Positions 1 to 12,935 of a stretch of DNA of 64,000 bases are shown in pieces. Every line of letters starts with the position of its first letter. The stretch's first letter is position 1. The notes below the pieces were generated by a model, which worked only from the letters and a program-made list of their open reading frames with translations, searched no databases and was not told the DNA's origin. Both the position numbers and the translations under genes were made by a program. This stretch comes from Liolophura sinensis (Eukaryota > Mollusca > Polyplacophora > Chitonida > Chitonidae). The stretch covers positions 39,872,191 through 39,936,190 of the forward strand of contig NC_088302.1 in the NCBI RefSeq assembly GCF_032854445.1. The letters run 5' to 3'.

Positions 1-93
1 ACCCTAGCAGATCTCCAGCTGGCCGGCGGCACGGCTCAGCAGGTGACGTCAAAGATGGCAAATCCAAGTCTACTCACCTGTATAACCTGGTAA
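1..93. other. GC-richer window edge with CRE-like site and splice-donor match
   Basis: The first 60 bases are richer in G and C than the sequence that follows. A palindromic TGACGTCA (the full CRE core) lies at 44-51. Plus frame 1 is open from the window edge to a stop at 91-93. On the minus strand CAG|GTGAGT, a perfect 5' splice-site match, lies at 72-80. This could be the edge of an exon or promoter lying to the left of the window, but nothing identifies a gene and such short matches also arise by chance. Confidence 0.2.
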
Positions 94-2462
94 TTTGTAT
101 CATAAAGATGTTATTTTCGAGATAAAATCTAGCTACATAGAAGCAAATATGCAAATATATATATCAAGTTGAACCTATTGGGGAAGACGTTGAAGTTCCG
201 ATTTTTGACAATGACATCTCTGGGCAGACTTCAAATTCCGAATTGCAGATGTTGAATTTGATTTTTGCCTGGCATTTCAAATCGCACTGGCTAAACTATA
301 GCGGACGGACTGGTAAACTATAGCTTTAGCCTGTATTACACCATGCGTCTCGTGTATTTATTTGAAGATTTAATATTTATTTAATATTCTTGCCCTTTGT
401 CCGCTTCACAATAAATATTATTCCATTCCCCGAGGGATTCTAAATTCATAACCATATACGATGACAACTACCGGTACATGTTATTTTCGGTATTCCGAAT
501 ACCCTAGGCGGATAGGGACCTATAGTGTTAGTGTACAGAGATTTGCTATCTATCAGTCTTCAGTTCAGTCAACAGTAATTTATTATCACTGTGTGCAAGG
601 GCCGTAGAGGAAATCTTTCGAGTTCAGGTGTAGCGCTCAGCAGTAGCAGATACGGTAGTTTTTGGCGTGTCCAAAATCCTTCCGTCTTGTGCTTTAACTC
701 CACGCCTTTCTGAGAGCCAAATTGTCTGGCAACTTGTGAAAAGTAACTCTATGGTTCTTGGACCACCTGTTTTCACAAACGTATTAATAACGGCAAAAAG
801 GAGGTGACCATCTCCACAGTAACATCATCGTTGATGTTTACATAAAAGTGTCTGACCTCAAATTGACAAAGTCTCCAAGACATTCCTCAACCTTTCAAAA
901 TTTTCCCAAGTCAGAAGATATCAGATTTCCGATGTTTTAATCAGTCAGTAATAAAATTTTGAAAAACCGTTTTTCTAAAGAAAGCAAATGGCAAAACATT
1001 AAAATTCAAATGAAGTGTATATGACTTACACAAATTTCGAGGGTAACATTAACAGTTGTTAGTCATTATTTGAGAGAATATGTGGGTTCATTGTCATGTT
1101 GAGGAGATCTTCTTAGTGGCCGTTAGGCTGAAAGAAAGACTCTTTAAACAAATAAAGAATTAAATGGATTCATCATGATCTGTATGAATTTTCAGTGGAA
1201 TCCTGAGTTAAAGTGTTGCAATGCAGTATGCGGCTTATATATTCCCAACGGTTTTGACGACATATAAAGTTTTATATGCAGGTTGTAATTCCATATGCTT
1301 TGAAACATTGGTGTGTAGGCCACTTTTTTCTAGATGTGGCTTTTCAGTGCTTGATTTTATCACTTTTGTCTTCCATTCATCTAAATAAAGGTTCAGCAGA
1401 TGTACCAATCCTGCGAGTGGATGAGGACGTTTTCAAGACCAAAATATATAAAAGACTACTGCACTGAGAGTAAAGTCAGAGCAGCTACGACAGTGTAACT
1501 GTTGGCAAATGGTCATACCGGAAGTCATTTCATTCGAACCCTCCAGGCGCATTCTCGCTTTCTTCACGTCGCATGGGCTGTAAACATTATGCTCCCAGCG
1601 CATGTGCTGACACAGCAATGTTTAGTGTGGTTTGTATTACCCAGTTAGGCGTGTGAGTTTTTAACATTCTGTCCTTGACGAACTCTTTAATAGCCATTGA
1701 ATCTAATGGATGTGCTACAAAAACAGCAATTACCGGAAACCTCGTGCTTAATGGCAGCATTGTGGTCTATTTATAGTCGAGCCCTCCTTTCAGTGTTGCA
1801 TTGTTTCTTGTTGTCACCTTCACATGTGGTTAAAATATAATTCAGGTTGATTTAAAGTTTAATGTTCATGTCAATCCGTTCATTATTGGGAATGATGAAT
1901 AAAAATGGCCAAAAACAACGAATTCTCATTTAGCAAAAAGAGTACAGATTATAATTTCTGTGAGGAAGGGAGCCAGTCTCATGCAAAATTGTACAATAAA
2001 GAACTAGAAAACAGAGGTTCTTAAAGCCCTTGATATAAGACGGCCCAGCGCTCTTTACTAAACCAGGAACGGTGTCTTCTAAATTGAGACTTTTGCACAT
2101 CGCCATACGCATACAGAACTTTCGAAAGCATGCCCGTGGCTACACCATATATGTTATTCAGTAAAAGCCGTCAAAATAGCTTCCTGTTGGGAATAGGACG
2201 CGTTAAACCATCCATTCATCCGTGTAAACCTTATATATAACTCAAGGTTAAACAGCAACAGTGATCATTATAAAAACTTTTTAACATCAGTAAAGGAACA
2301 GCAGCCTTTTCATTCGGGATTCGTAACACGTTCATATAATGCCGGTACAAGGAAACGTTGCAGGGGCTAATTTTTCGTAACCTTTACAAATGTCCTCATT
2401 TACAAGCAGCTAGTAAAATCCTATTCTTGTCTGTTGAGAAAGAACCAGCCTCGGCACATTGC
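94..2462. other. No gene seen; AT-rich non-coding DNA
   Basis: Apart from a short R3 fragment (1463-1530) I see no long frame, RNA gene or repeat here. The frames present are under 65 codons and have no recognisable motif. Confidence 0.6.
1463..1530 (-). repeat. Dispersed repeat R3, short fragment
   Basis: Its reverse complement contains GACCATTTGCCAAC followed, some 30 bases on, by TTTACTCTC. This is the order seen in the R3 copies at 8478-8704 and 8851-9085. Only the 3' part of the family is present. Confidence 0.5.
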
Positions 2463-2487
2463 TGTTCAGTTCAGTTCAGTTCAGTTT
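2463..2487. repeat. (GTTCA)n microsatellite
   Basis: About four and a half tandem copies of the pentamer GTTCA. Confidence 0.8.
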
Positions 2488-2518
2488 CATAATGCTGGTT
2501 AATGTAAGCTATGATTTT

Positions 2519-2600
2519 TCAGGCTTGAACACTTCTATAAACACGGCTAACATACATCACTTCCTGTAACCGGGGAAGTTTGCTGGTGGCCTGCAGCGGG
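2519..2600 (-). repeat. Dispersed repeat R4, copy 1
   Basis: The reverse complement shares TATGTTAGCCGTGTTTATAG and flanking bases (ACCAGCAAAC upstream, AGTGTTCAA downstream) with plus-strand 32830-32910. About 80 bases match. Both copies can be read as YVSRVYRSVQ. In copy 2 an in-frame stop lies just upstream of that peptide, so I treat it as a non-coding repeat. Confidence 0.55.
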
Positions 2601-5444
2601 GAAAATGTGACATGTATTTCTAGCAAAACATCACTGAGGGCACATTCAACAACTTCACAAAAATGTATACTGGTTTTACGGTTGACATTGGTAATTATAG
2701 CTTCCAATAGCTTAAAAGTTTTCAAGGTATTCTAATATTTGCCCAAGGGGATTCCAGCTCAAGGCAAGAAGGATAAAAATGTAATGACAACGTGTGTTAC
2801 ACGACAGCCACCTTGAAATGGTCAACCTGGTTCGTCATTGCAATTCCACATTATTCAAGACATTTGATATGTCTACTTTTGAAGACAACATTTTGACGAA
2901 CATAAACCTCAGCTGAATAGGCCTGGAGTTCCAGTAATCGGAATGCAGTTACAACATCGTACGACAGACAGACTGCATTTATTCTTTATGGAATTCCAAA
3001 GAACATATTAATACACACAACAACACATGTCAAGACATGTCAACGACGACCGTCATTGATATGAAGTTTAGGGCTATGATTCTGATATTCTGAATAACAC
3101 GTGTAAAACAATTCTGAAACGGAATCCGTATTGTTGACCCCATTGGTATAGAGTATATGTGCTTGTAAGCAAAAGTTTGTCTGATTTCAACGTTTATGAA
3201 CTATATAAATATAGACGAAATATAGAAGAAATGTGGCCAGATATAAAGAACGTCTCCAACACGTTGGATTTTTTCAGCGAAGTTGTTGGCAGCTAGTCTT
3301 TCACGAACACGACTTCAGGACTTGTATTACAAAGGTTATCTGATAGTCATACTATATTTATTAGAAATAAAAAAAATTCTGACCTATTTGAGTTGGCAAT
3401 GTTCCACATTATGCCCTGGAGCAGTTGTCAGTAAAATGATGAACAAGGGGTAAATAATAAACTTATTCTCATCCCGATGGGCCGAAGAAGAATAAACATG
3501 ACATATCATTGATATTTCGCGGAGAATAAAAGTTTAATTGGTTGGGGTCGGGGGAGTGGGGGCGCAGAAGGCTTAGTTACTATCTCTACAATCGTTGAGA
3601 ATCGGTTAACGTGGGTTAACGTACTTAAACACAATTGTTGAGAATAATATAATAGTTTTTTTAGTCTTAAAGCTAATATTCCAGAAATATTTGCTTTGCA
3701 TTTTATATTGGAAATCGCTTTTGCCCGTTGAATTGCGTCGCTGGATAGGGGATATTGATGGATGAGGCTTTACATCAGGATTTCTAAAAATGGGAAAATT
3801 GTTTTATTGTAGGAACTTTTTCAGTTCCCTAAATCTTCAGTCGGCAGATGAGATGGCCTTGGTCAATATTGTGAAAACCTGATAACAATAAAATCAGGAT
3901 GCAGAGGGATTTCCCCAATTCTGTGCGTGTTGGACAAGTCATTGAGGCAAGGAAAGAGTTTTAATTGAATCTGTTAATGTCGCTCCGTTTCGAACTTGCA
4001 TCCTCACTGAAACTGTGCATATGTGCAATAGAGTATGAGAGATAGTGAATTCCTTCAAGGGATGTCTTTTGGATTTCACTGAAGGGTTTTTATTTCAGAA
4101 CGGCGCTTGGTTTTAATTGTATCATACGGTAAGGAGCGTTTAATCACTTGTGTTAAACGTTGGTCATTGGACAGTCTGTTCTCTTCATAAGGCAAATATT
4201 TGTGCCACTTTTCGCCCGGAAGAGGAATTTATTCCCATTTGATGAAATTTCATCACTGATCTTTTCCAGCCCTCATATATTGCCCGAACATGACGTAATA
4301 CTTCTCAGCATAAACGATCAAACTGAGAAAGTCATTAGTATCCACTGGCTTTCATGGTTAAATATTAAATGACTTATCACAGCTGATCAGATTATGGACA
4401 TTCAAAAACAGGCAATCAGAGTAATTGTATGTTTGATTAAACTTACACACTACATTATTTGTTGAAGGAAGTCACATTTCCGGTCTTGTCACGTGAATCC
4501 TTAAATTCAAGAAGCCGAGCTCTGTCCGAGTTACCCAAGAAAGGCCCTGTAGGAATCTAAGAGTAATTTACGGGTAGAATCTCTATAGAAACCAGTGCCC
4601 CAAAGATCAAAATCGTTAGCAGACAAATTCTTGGTTATGTCCCCAGTGTTGTATTACGATACCTCTAATTCCGTCGACAAAGCACAGCGCAGATTTCACG
4701 TGGGACGTTGGTATGTGCCACTGATATCAACACCAATCTTCATTTAGATGAGTTTAGCTGAAATCTTATTCTGAGTATTTGAGTCCAAGATCGGTCTTTG
4801 TCAGGAATGTATAACGTGTAGGTAATGGAATATAGGTTAACCCGTGAGATTTGTTAGCCTTTGTTAGAAATGCACAATATGGGCAACGAGACACTAATGT
4901 TTACACACGATACGTTTCTGTTGGACTTCAGTATACAGGAGGCTGACCAAGCGACACATCATCCGATACTGGATGCACAACAAGTTTTGAGTGACTCTTT
5001 TTAGTCAACTCTAAATTAACCATTAACACTTGACCAAACAACCGTTTCCTGTTTGTCCAATACCTCAGATATGTGTTGCATATAATGGCCAGTAACCATT
5101 TCAACAATGCTGTTTTGAATATTGAAATCAAGCAGATACCTGAAGCAAGAGGAACCCGGGAGAAACTTCCTTGTGTGTGAGAATATGGATACTAATTCAG
5201 TTTTAAAGGTCACACATAATCCTGGTGAAATCCGGCCTCCCATCAATTCACCTCATTTAGGTTTGGTTTTCTCATTGTTCATGTAAATGTATGAATTGTA
5301 GCAACTTCCTCTCTTTGCATCACCGTATCTTGAGCAGAAAAATGCAGTGATGGTAACTGCGACAAACTAGACCTCCTTGGTATAGAATTACTAAAAGTCC
5401 TGTATTGTCTTCACCTTTAATATACAAACACATTAAAACAATGG
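2601..5444. other. No gene seen; AT-rich non-coding DNA
   Basis: I see no recognisable coding region, RNA or repeat in this 2.8-kb stretch apart from the G-rich tract at 3537-3566. All frames are under 80 codons and lack recognisable domains. Confidence 0.6.
3537..3566 (+). other. G-rich tract, possible G-quadruplex
   Basis: Runs of 4, 5 and 5 G separated by 2-3 bases, with further GG pairs upstream. This fits a G-quadruplex-forming pattern, but function is unknown. Confidence 0.4.
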
Positions 5445-5875
5445 AAAGGGACCAGGCCTCGGGGATGCTCAGTCTACAAGCAGAAGCTCATTATACATGG
5501 AACCCAAAATACAAGGGCTGACAAATCCTGACAAAACAAAGATTTATCTTCAGAACATTTACAATCAATGTAGGCAACTGAGGAAGAAACCCGTCACAAT
5601 GACGGAAGAAAAGGATTGCTGGGTCCATGTTAAGCGAACTGCTAAAAGACTGACAGCGTAATGACGTCAGGCCGCATCAGTTAATAAAGTGTACAGTGAC
5701 ATGTATTAAGTGAGGCTGGAAGAAGTTTCTTTTAAATTGCAAGAGAAACAAAACTGAGAAGAGTATAGTGTGGATGGAATGGGAACGTGGTGTCGTTAAC
5801 TTTCTTCCACTATGGTGGATATTTAAAACATGATTTCGTTCTGTTGTTCTTTCCATCAGCGAAGAGTATGTAATA
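5445..5875 (+). repeat. Segmental duplication S1, copy 1 (unexpanded)
   Basis: This segment aligns in the same orientation with 5876-6775. Shared landmarks in order are a GGACCAGGC/GGGCCAGGC start, CATTATACA, GCTGACAAA, CAACTGAGGAAGAAA, GGTCCATGTTA, an AATGACG motif, and GGATATTTA near the end. The two copies have diverged with many indels. At the position where copy 2 carries the 32-bp minisatellite, this copy has a single CATTATACATGG sequence, so it preserves the pre-expansion state. Confidence 0.65.
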
Positions 5876-6775
5876 GAAACGGGCCAGGCTCAATCCACTA
5901 GTAGAATCCCATTATACAAGAAAGCCGCAATAGGAGACACCCATTATACAAGAAAGCCGCAATAGGAGACACCCATTATACAAGAAAGCCGCAATAGGAG
6001 ACACCCATTATACAAGAAAGCCGCAATAAGAGACACCCATTATACAAGAAAGCCGCAATAGGAGACACTCATTATACAAGAAAGCCGCACTAGGAGACAC
6101 CCATTATACAAGAAAGCCGCAATAGGAGACACTCATTATACAAGAAAGCCGCAATAGGAGACACTCATTATACAAGAAAGCCGCAATAGGAGACACTCAT
6201 TATACAAGAAAGCCGCAACAGGAGACACTCATTATACAAGAAAGCCGCAATAGGAGACACCCATTATACAAGAAAGCCGCAATAGGAGACACCCATTATA
6301 CAAGAAAGCCGCACTAGGAGACACCCATTATACAAGAAAGCCGCAATAGGAGACACTCATTATACAAGAAAGCCGCAATAGGAGACACCCATTATACAAG
6401 AAAGCCGCAATAGGAGACACCCATTATACAAGAAAGCCGCAATAGGAGACACTCATTATACAAGACACCCATTAGAGAACGGTTAACAAATGCTGACAAA
6501 ATGAAGATTGCTCCTCAGAGCAACTGAGGAAGAAATTTTATTACACTGTCCTTATGATTGCTGAGGTCCATGTTAGACAGACAGCACAATGACGACAGAT
6601 TTAATGATTTGAGGAGTTGAGAAAAGATGTTACGGCCTAAATGGCGGGACAAACAAAGTTGAGAAAAATACGTTGTGAATGATATGAGACTCTCGTGGAC
6701 TTTCCTCTACATAGGCGGATATTTATAATATAATATAGTGTTGTTGATCGATTCACCCAGTGAAGTAAATTTTCT
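5876..6775 (+). repeat. Segmental duplication S1, copy 2 (contains minisatellite)
   Basis: Diverged direct copy of 5445-5875. Its left part (GGGCCAGGC, CATTATACA) and right part (GCTGACAAAA, CAACTGAGGAAGAAAT, GGTCCATGTTAGAC, GGCGGATATTTA) flank the 32-bp array at 5910-6464. Confidence 0.65.
5910..6464 (+). repeat. 32-bp minisatellite, 17 full units plus a partial
   Basis: Seventeen uninterrupted 32-bp units run from 5910 to 6453, followed by an 11-base partial unit. Each unit starts CATTATACAAGAAAGCCGCA and ends in AGGAGACAC plus C or T. There are no indels between units. Variation is confined to a few positions (C/T at the unit junction, and ATAGG versus CTAGG or ACAGG). Low internal divergence points to recent expansion. 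There are no spacers, so it is not a CRISPR array. Confidence 0.95.
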
Positions 6776-8477
6776 CAGTTTTATTATGTTTACGTCAATG
6801 TGAAGATAACAACTGTGTCCCCCTCTTACTAAAGCTGACACTCCACTCTTTCTAATGTTGTAGTATTCAAACAGATCTCCATAAATTACCTTAACCTACC
6901 ACCCATGTTCATTGAATTAAATGTTCATTGTGCAATTAATTTAACATCCAAGAAGCCCCATGCATGTACTAATTTATAGCTTACGAAAGGTAATGCATTG
7001 ACCTTATGCATACTTGGGTCCTAACTCTCACGGTTTCCTACTGTTTTAACTACAATCGTGTCCATTAAGAACAAGGTAATGTCTACTTACTGTAATAAGC
7101 GCGCAACAGCCGTGATTACCTAGTACATCAATTTAAAACACCGTGTTATTAAGTTCATGTTTTTTCATTGATTCATTTTAGTCTAGCGTCACTACTTAGC
7201 ATCACTAAGTACACAAATGTTAAATCAACTTAATGAAGCTTTTAGCACAGTTTTAATGGCTTCGCCTCACAGGCAATGTGTGTTAGAGTGTTATGCTCAA
7301 CTCACATAGTTCATCATGGCAGTGCATCACAAAACGCGCCATGAACAATAATTTTGCTTTCAGAACGCTATTATGTGCTCGCAAAGAGAATGCATGAAAT
7401 ATTGGAGACCTATGCAATCTTTGGTGCAATTGCAAAACAAACGTTCGCATGTATATATACACACAGGGAATTTTTAAAGCCCAATTAAATACATGGCGCC
7501 ACAATCCGCAAAACATAGATAGAATTTGAAAATTAGTTACCTGACGACTGATAAAAACTGACAACGGGCTCGTGATGTGTGGCCATTTTCTACTTCTGTG
7601 ACTTGGGTCGGTGAACCGGTTTTACTCTGCATGGTGTGGTCGTTTGTATTGTATTGTTTAAAAACTGGAACATGAACAATGACGTTTGTATCAGTGGTAC
7701 ACGAATTGTGTACAACAGATAAACATGTGATTGTTCATGTATTCCGGAAATTACTGAGGGTACACAAAATTACTGTAAGTGTGTATTTTTGCCACAATCC
7801 TGTGTATCACTTGTACACAGTAAGTTTTAGAAAGTAGAAGCAGTTCACAGTTTTCAACATGGTCGGAAAAAGACGTGTATCTGCATCATAGTTGCGCATG
7901 AGTGTGAACAGGTATCATACCCCCAATATCTAACCCAACACTCCCTACCAGTGAACACGCGGATATGATATTGTCTCAGTATATTTTTAAGTCCGTATAA
8001 AGGATCTGGTACGTTAAGGCGGATAAGAAAGTGCAAAATTCAAAATCCAAGAACAATTCTGTACATTTCCAAATCACAAGTGTAAAACTTAGTCGAAGCA
8101 CGGTTAAAAGTTATATGTCCATAAAAGAGGTGGTTGCTTAGTAATAATCTGCTAAAAATATACTCTCGATCAAAAACGCCACATTATCGTGCAGATGAGG
8201 CACTGTGCTTTTAATTCACCGTATGAAGATCAATTTTAACCAGTGATTTACCCCACATTAGAAAGTCTGCTGCAAAAAAAGAAGTTATTTCAATCAGTGC
8301 GACTGGAGTAGGCTACCATTTTTTGAAAGACCTGTACATCGTTTCAGTGCATATTTGGAACCTTATATGCCGCACGCGTGACATATAACAGTAAAAGAAG
8401 AGTAAAACAGAACTGAATAAAAGAAGTGGCGCAGCTGAAACTCACGGCTATAATCAGTTTCGCTTCTTGAGATACAC
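6776..8477. other. No gene seen; AT-rich non-coding DNA
   Basis: I see nothing recognisable. The frames here (up to 93 codons on the minus strand at 7283-7564) contain no motif I know. Confidence 0.55.
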
Positions 8478-8704
8478 TGTTTTTTTTACCTAATTCTGCT
8501 TAAGGCATGGGTCTTGGGGGCGTGTAATTTGCTACTATTTACGCATTCGCATGAACAGTTAGAGTAAAACCTTCATGAGGGGAAAATTGACAACAGGCCC
8601 TATTTCACAGGTTGCGTGTGACCGTATGCCAACTATCACACTCGTCGCTGGTCTGGATTTCTCTCTTTTCTGTACGTCATTTATGGTATTGTATTCCTGC
8701 ATAA
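8478..8704 (+). repeat. Dispersed repeat R3, copy a
   Basis: It contains in order ACCTAATTCTGCTTAA, GTGTAATT, TGAACAGTTAGA, AAATTGACA, CCNTATTTCAC, a GTGACC...GCCAACTAT motif and TGGATTTCTCTCT. The same series recurs 386 bases downstream and in four more fragments in the window. No TIRs or poly(A) tail were seen, so the class is unknown. Confidence 0.75.
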
Positions 8705-8850
8705 ACCAGGTTTCTGCTGAAGGACTCAAAGCTTGTTCAAAGCTTGCTCCCTTTGTATTGTTTTTATGTTATTGTATTTTAAAAATAATGACAACACAGC
8801 ATTTTGAGGAATTCTAGCCTAGTGACGTCTAATAAATTGCAATTAACATC

Positions 8851-9085
8851 ACTGCTGTTTTTTTTTTATTATTACCTAATTCTGCTTAAACCATGGTGCT
8901 AGGGGGTGTGTAATTCGCTACTACCTACTCATTTGCAGGAACAGTTAGATAAAGCCCTTACTGCGGTAAATTGACACGAGGTCTTATTTTACCGGTTACT
9001 TGTGACCATTTGCCAACTATGACACGCGTAGCTGTTCTGGATTTACTCTCTATGCTGTACTTCTTTTATAGTATTCCTATACACT
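8851..9085 (+). repeat. Dispersed repeat R3, copy b (tandem to copy a)
   Basis: Diverged direct duplicate of 8478-8704, offset by 386 bases. It keeps ACCTAATTCTGCTTAA, GTGTAATTCGCTACTA, GAACAGTTAGA, AAATTGACA, GTGACCATTTGCCAACTATG and CTGGATTTACTCTC. This copy is closest to the fragments at 30108 and 37535. Confidence 0.75.
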
Positions 9086-9112
9086 GGGGTCGCATTACTA
9101 TACCAGGTGCTT

Positions 9113-9245
9113 CATTTATTTGATTGGAGTTTTACGTCGTACTCAAAGATCTTTCAATTATACGACGGAAGCGAGCAATCGTGGTGGGAGGAAACCGGGC
9201 AGAGCTACCCCGGGGGAAGCCCATGACCATACGCAGGTTGTTACT
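9113..9245 (-). mobile_element. SINE-A 3' fragment
   Basis: Reads as the reverse complement of the SINE-A 3' half: TTTATTTGATTGG tail, then CGTCGTACTCAA, TATACGACGG, GGTGGGAGGAAACCGGGCAG, GGGGGAAGCCCATGACCAT and CGCAGGTTG. The tRNA-derived head is absent. Compare the complete copies at 41906-42160 and 60128-60397. Confidence 0.85.
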
Positions 9246-11426
<2,181 letters not shown>

Positions 11427-11610
11427 AATAATAGACCAACGTTACAACTCTGAGAAAGGACAAGCAAGCATGTTTCGGAATGTCGGTTTATTGAACTACC
11501 ATGATTAAAACGTACATATATATAAAACGTACCAATAATAGACCAACGTTACAACTCTGAGAAAGGACAAGCAAGCATGTTTCGGAATGTCGGTTGAACT
11601 ACCATGATTT
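11427..11610 (+). repeat. Recent 107-bp tandem duplication
   Basis: The sequence starting AATAATAGACCAACGTTACA at 11427 recurs at 11534. The two copies are identical over about 62 bases through GGAATGTCGGTT. Then a four-base TATT is present only in copy 1, after which GAACTACCATGATT is again shared. The near-identity implies a young duplication or alternatively an assembly artefact. Confidence 0.9.
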
Positions 11611-12372
11611 CGCGATTTTTGCCTCCTAAGTATTTAGTTGGAATCACAGCATACACCAGTATCAGTGACAAGATGACCAGCTATTTTTCATTACATGAGT
11701 CTCTATCTGTTTTTGTAACTCTGCTGTAACTGTCTTTCCATATCAACCAAAGGAGATGTCTTTGAATGATGGACAACAGGGAAAGAAAAAAGTCAGCAAC
11801 TGATACATGTCCAGATGGACTGAAAGCAATCCTTGTAAACATGAAATATCGTCGTTTTGTGGACGGTTTGGGCCTGATAAAAATTAGAATGAATGAGGAG
11901 AAAAACAGGAATCGATAACCTATCTGTGCGAATACCAACCTGATCCCTAGCAAAACCCTCTAAGATCGATCATTTCCTGATTATATCATTTTATCCTGGA
12001 AGCTGGATTTTCTGACAGTGCAAGAGATAGAGTTAATAAGTACGTTCAGATTAAATCGCAAGGCTCCCGCAAAACTGATGTTTAATCAATGAATAAGTGT
12101 CTAGCAAGTATTTTATTTTTAATATTTTACCAATAACTATTTACAAATCTGATCGATGTGTGCCTTATGCCGATGTTCTAGCTATTGGTTTTTTGGGTGT
12201 GCTAAACTGGAGATGTTGTCTAAAGAGACCGACACTCCTTGTCCAGCTTTTGGAGAAAATTCGGAGCTAGATGGAGCAGGATTTAAACACACAAGCTCAT
12301 TAGTTAATGATCTGATCAAATGCAAGAACTGTGTTCTTTGAAACTTTGAATCTATGCATCGAAACAAACATT
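11611..12372. other. No gene seen
   Basis: No recognisable feature. The minus frame at 11681-11953 (90 codons) has no recognisable motif. Confidence 0.5.
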
Positions 12373-12935
12373 CGTATACAAACAATTTTCAAAAACGACG
12401 TATAACATAACCCACCAAAGAACTAAGAAAGTATATAAAGTACAAAACTATGACGGGATCATGCAAAGAGAAGCAGTCAATACTTGCAACTGATGCTGGA
12501 AAGGAACACGGTGTTAAGGGTAAATGAGTGAAATCAGTATTCAAATCGTGTACCATGCTAGAATATCAGTTGTCGGTAGCAAAATATGTATACCACTTGC
12601 GCTTTGATTGCTACTGTTCATATATCCAACGTGACCATCTAGTTCAAAACGATGAATATACTGCCCCTCGTCTCGGTTAAGCGGGTAGACACCATCATGA
12701 AGCGGAACGCCAGAGATGCTGGACGCTCTGTCCATATTTACTTACAAGAGAACTATAAGAAACTTAAGAAACATGGAGTGAAGGCGTTTGGTGGGATATT
12801 CTTGTTTTGGAAGTAATATCTTGTGACGTTGACTGAAATCGTCACACAACACGCAAGATCTAACAAAGGCTACAAGGCCAGATATGTACACACCCTTCGG
12901 TATATTGCTGTCCAAGTAAGGACAATTTACGATGT
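12373..12935 (-). repeat. Dispersed repeat R1, longest copy
   Basis: R1 landmarks on the plus strand are AACGACGTATAAC, AAGTATATAAAGT, GAGAAGCAGTCAA, the TTTGATTGC...CATATATCCA block, a GATGAATAT block, GACGCTCTGTC, TTACAAGAGAACTATA, AAGGCGTTTG and ATCGTCACAC. The same order is found at 51940-52370 and, partly, at 16060-16345, 26990-27115 and 27640-27830. The family may carry a minus-strand coding segment (see 12541-12735). No terminal repeats were identified. Confidence 0.7.
12541..12735 (-). other. Conserved minus-strand reading frame inside R1 (candidate exon or element ORF)
   Basis: A 64-codon frame begins MDRASSISGVPLHDGVYPLN and contains YIHRFELDGHVGYMNSSNQS. Other R1 copies keep recognisable parts of it. 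The copy at 51940-52370 reads DQDGYMSSCNQSATKIHIF after an indel. The copy at 26990-27115 reads HIHRAELDHNVRYTKNRNQS. The copy at 16240-16345 is broken by stops and a shift. Replacements are often conservative, which suggests the ancestor was translated. I do not recognise the family. There is no evidence that this copy is expressed. It could be a duplicated exon or part of a mobile-element protein. Confidence 0.35.

Noticed and set aside
2519-2725. Coding region sharing YVSRVYRSVQ with 32868-33086
   Set aside because: The shared peptide reflects an 80-bp DNA repeat (R4). A stop lies just upstream in copy 2, and similarity ends abruptly outside the repeat.
5910-6464. CRISPR array
   Set aside because: The 32-bp units are contiguous with no spacers, in an animal-type genome context. 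It is a minisatellite.
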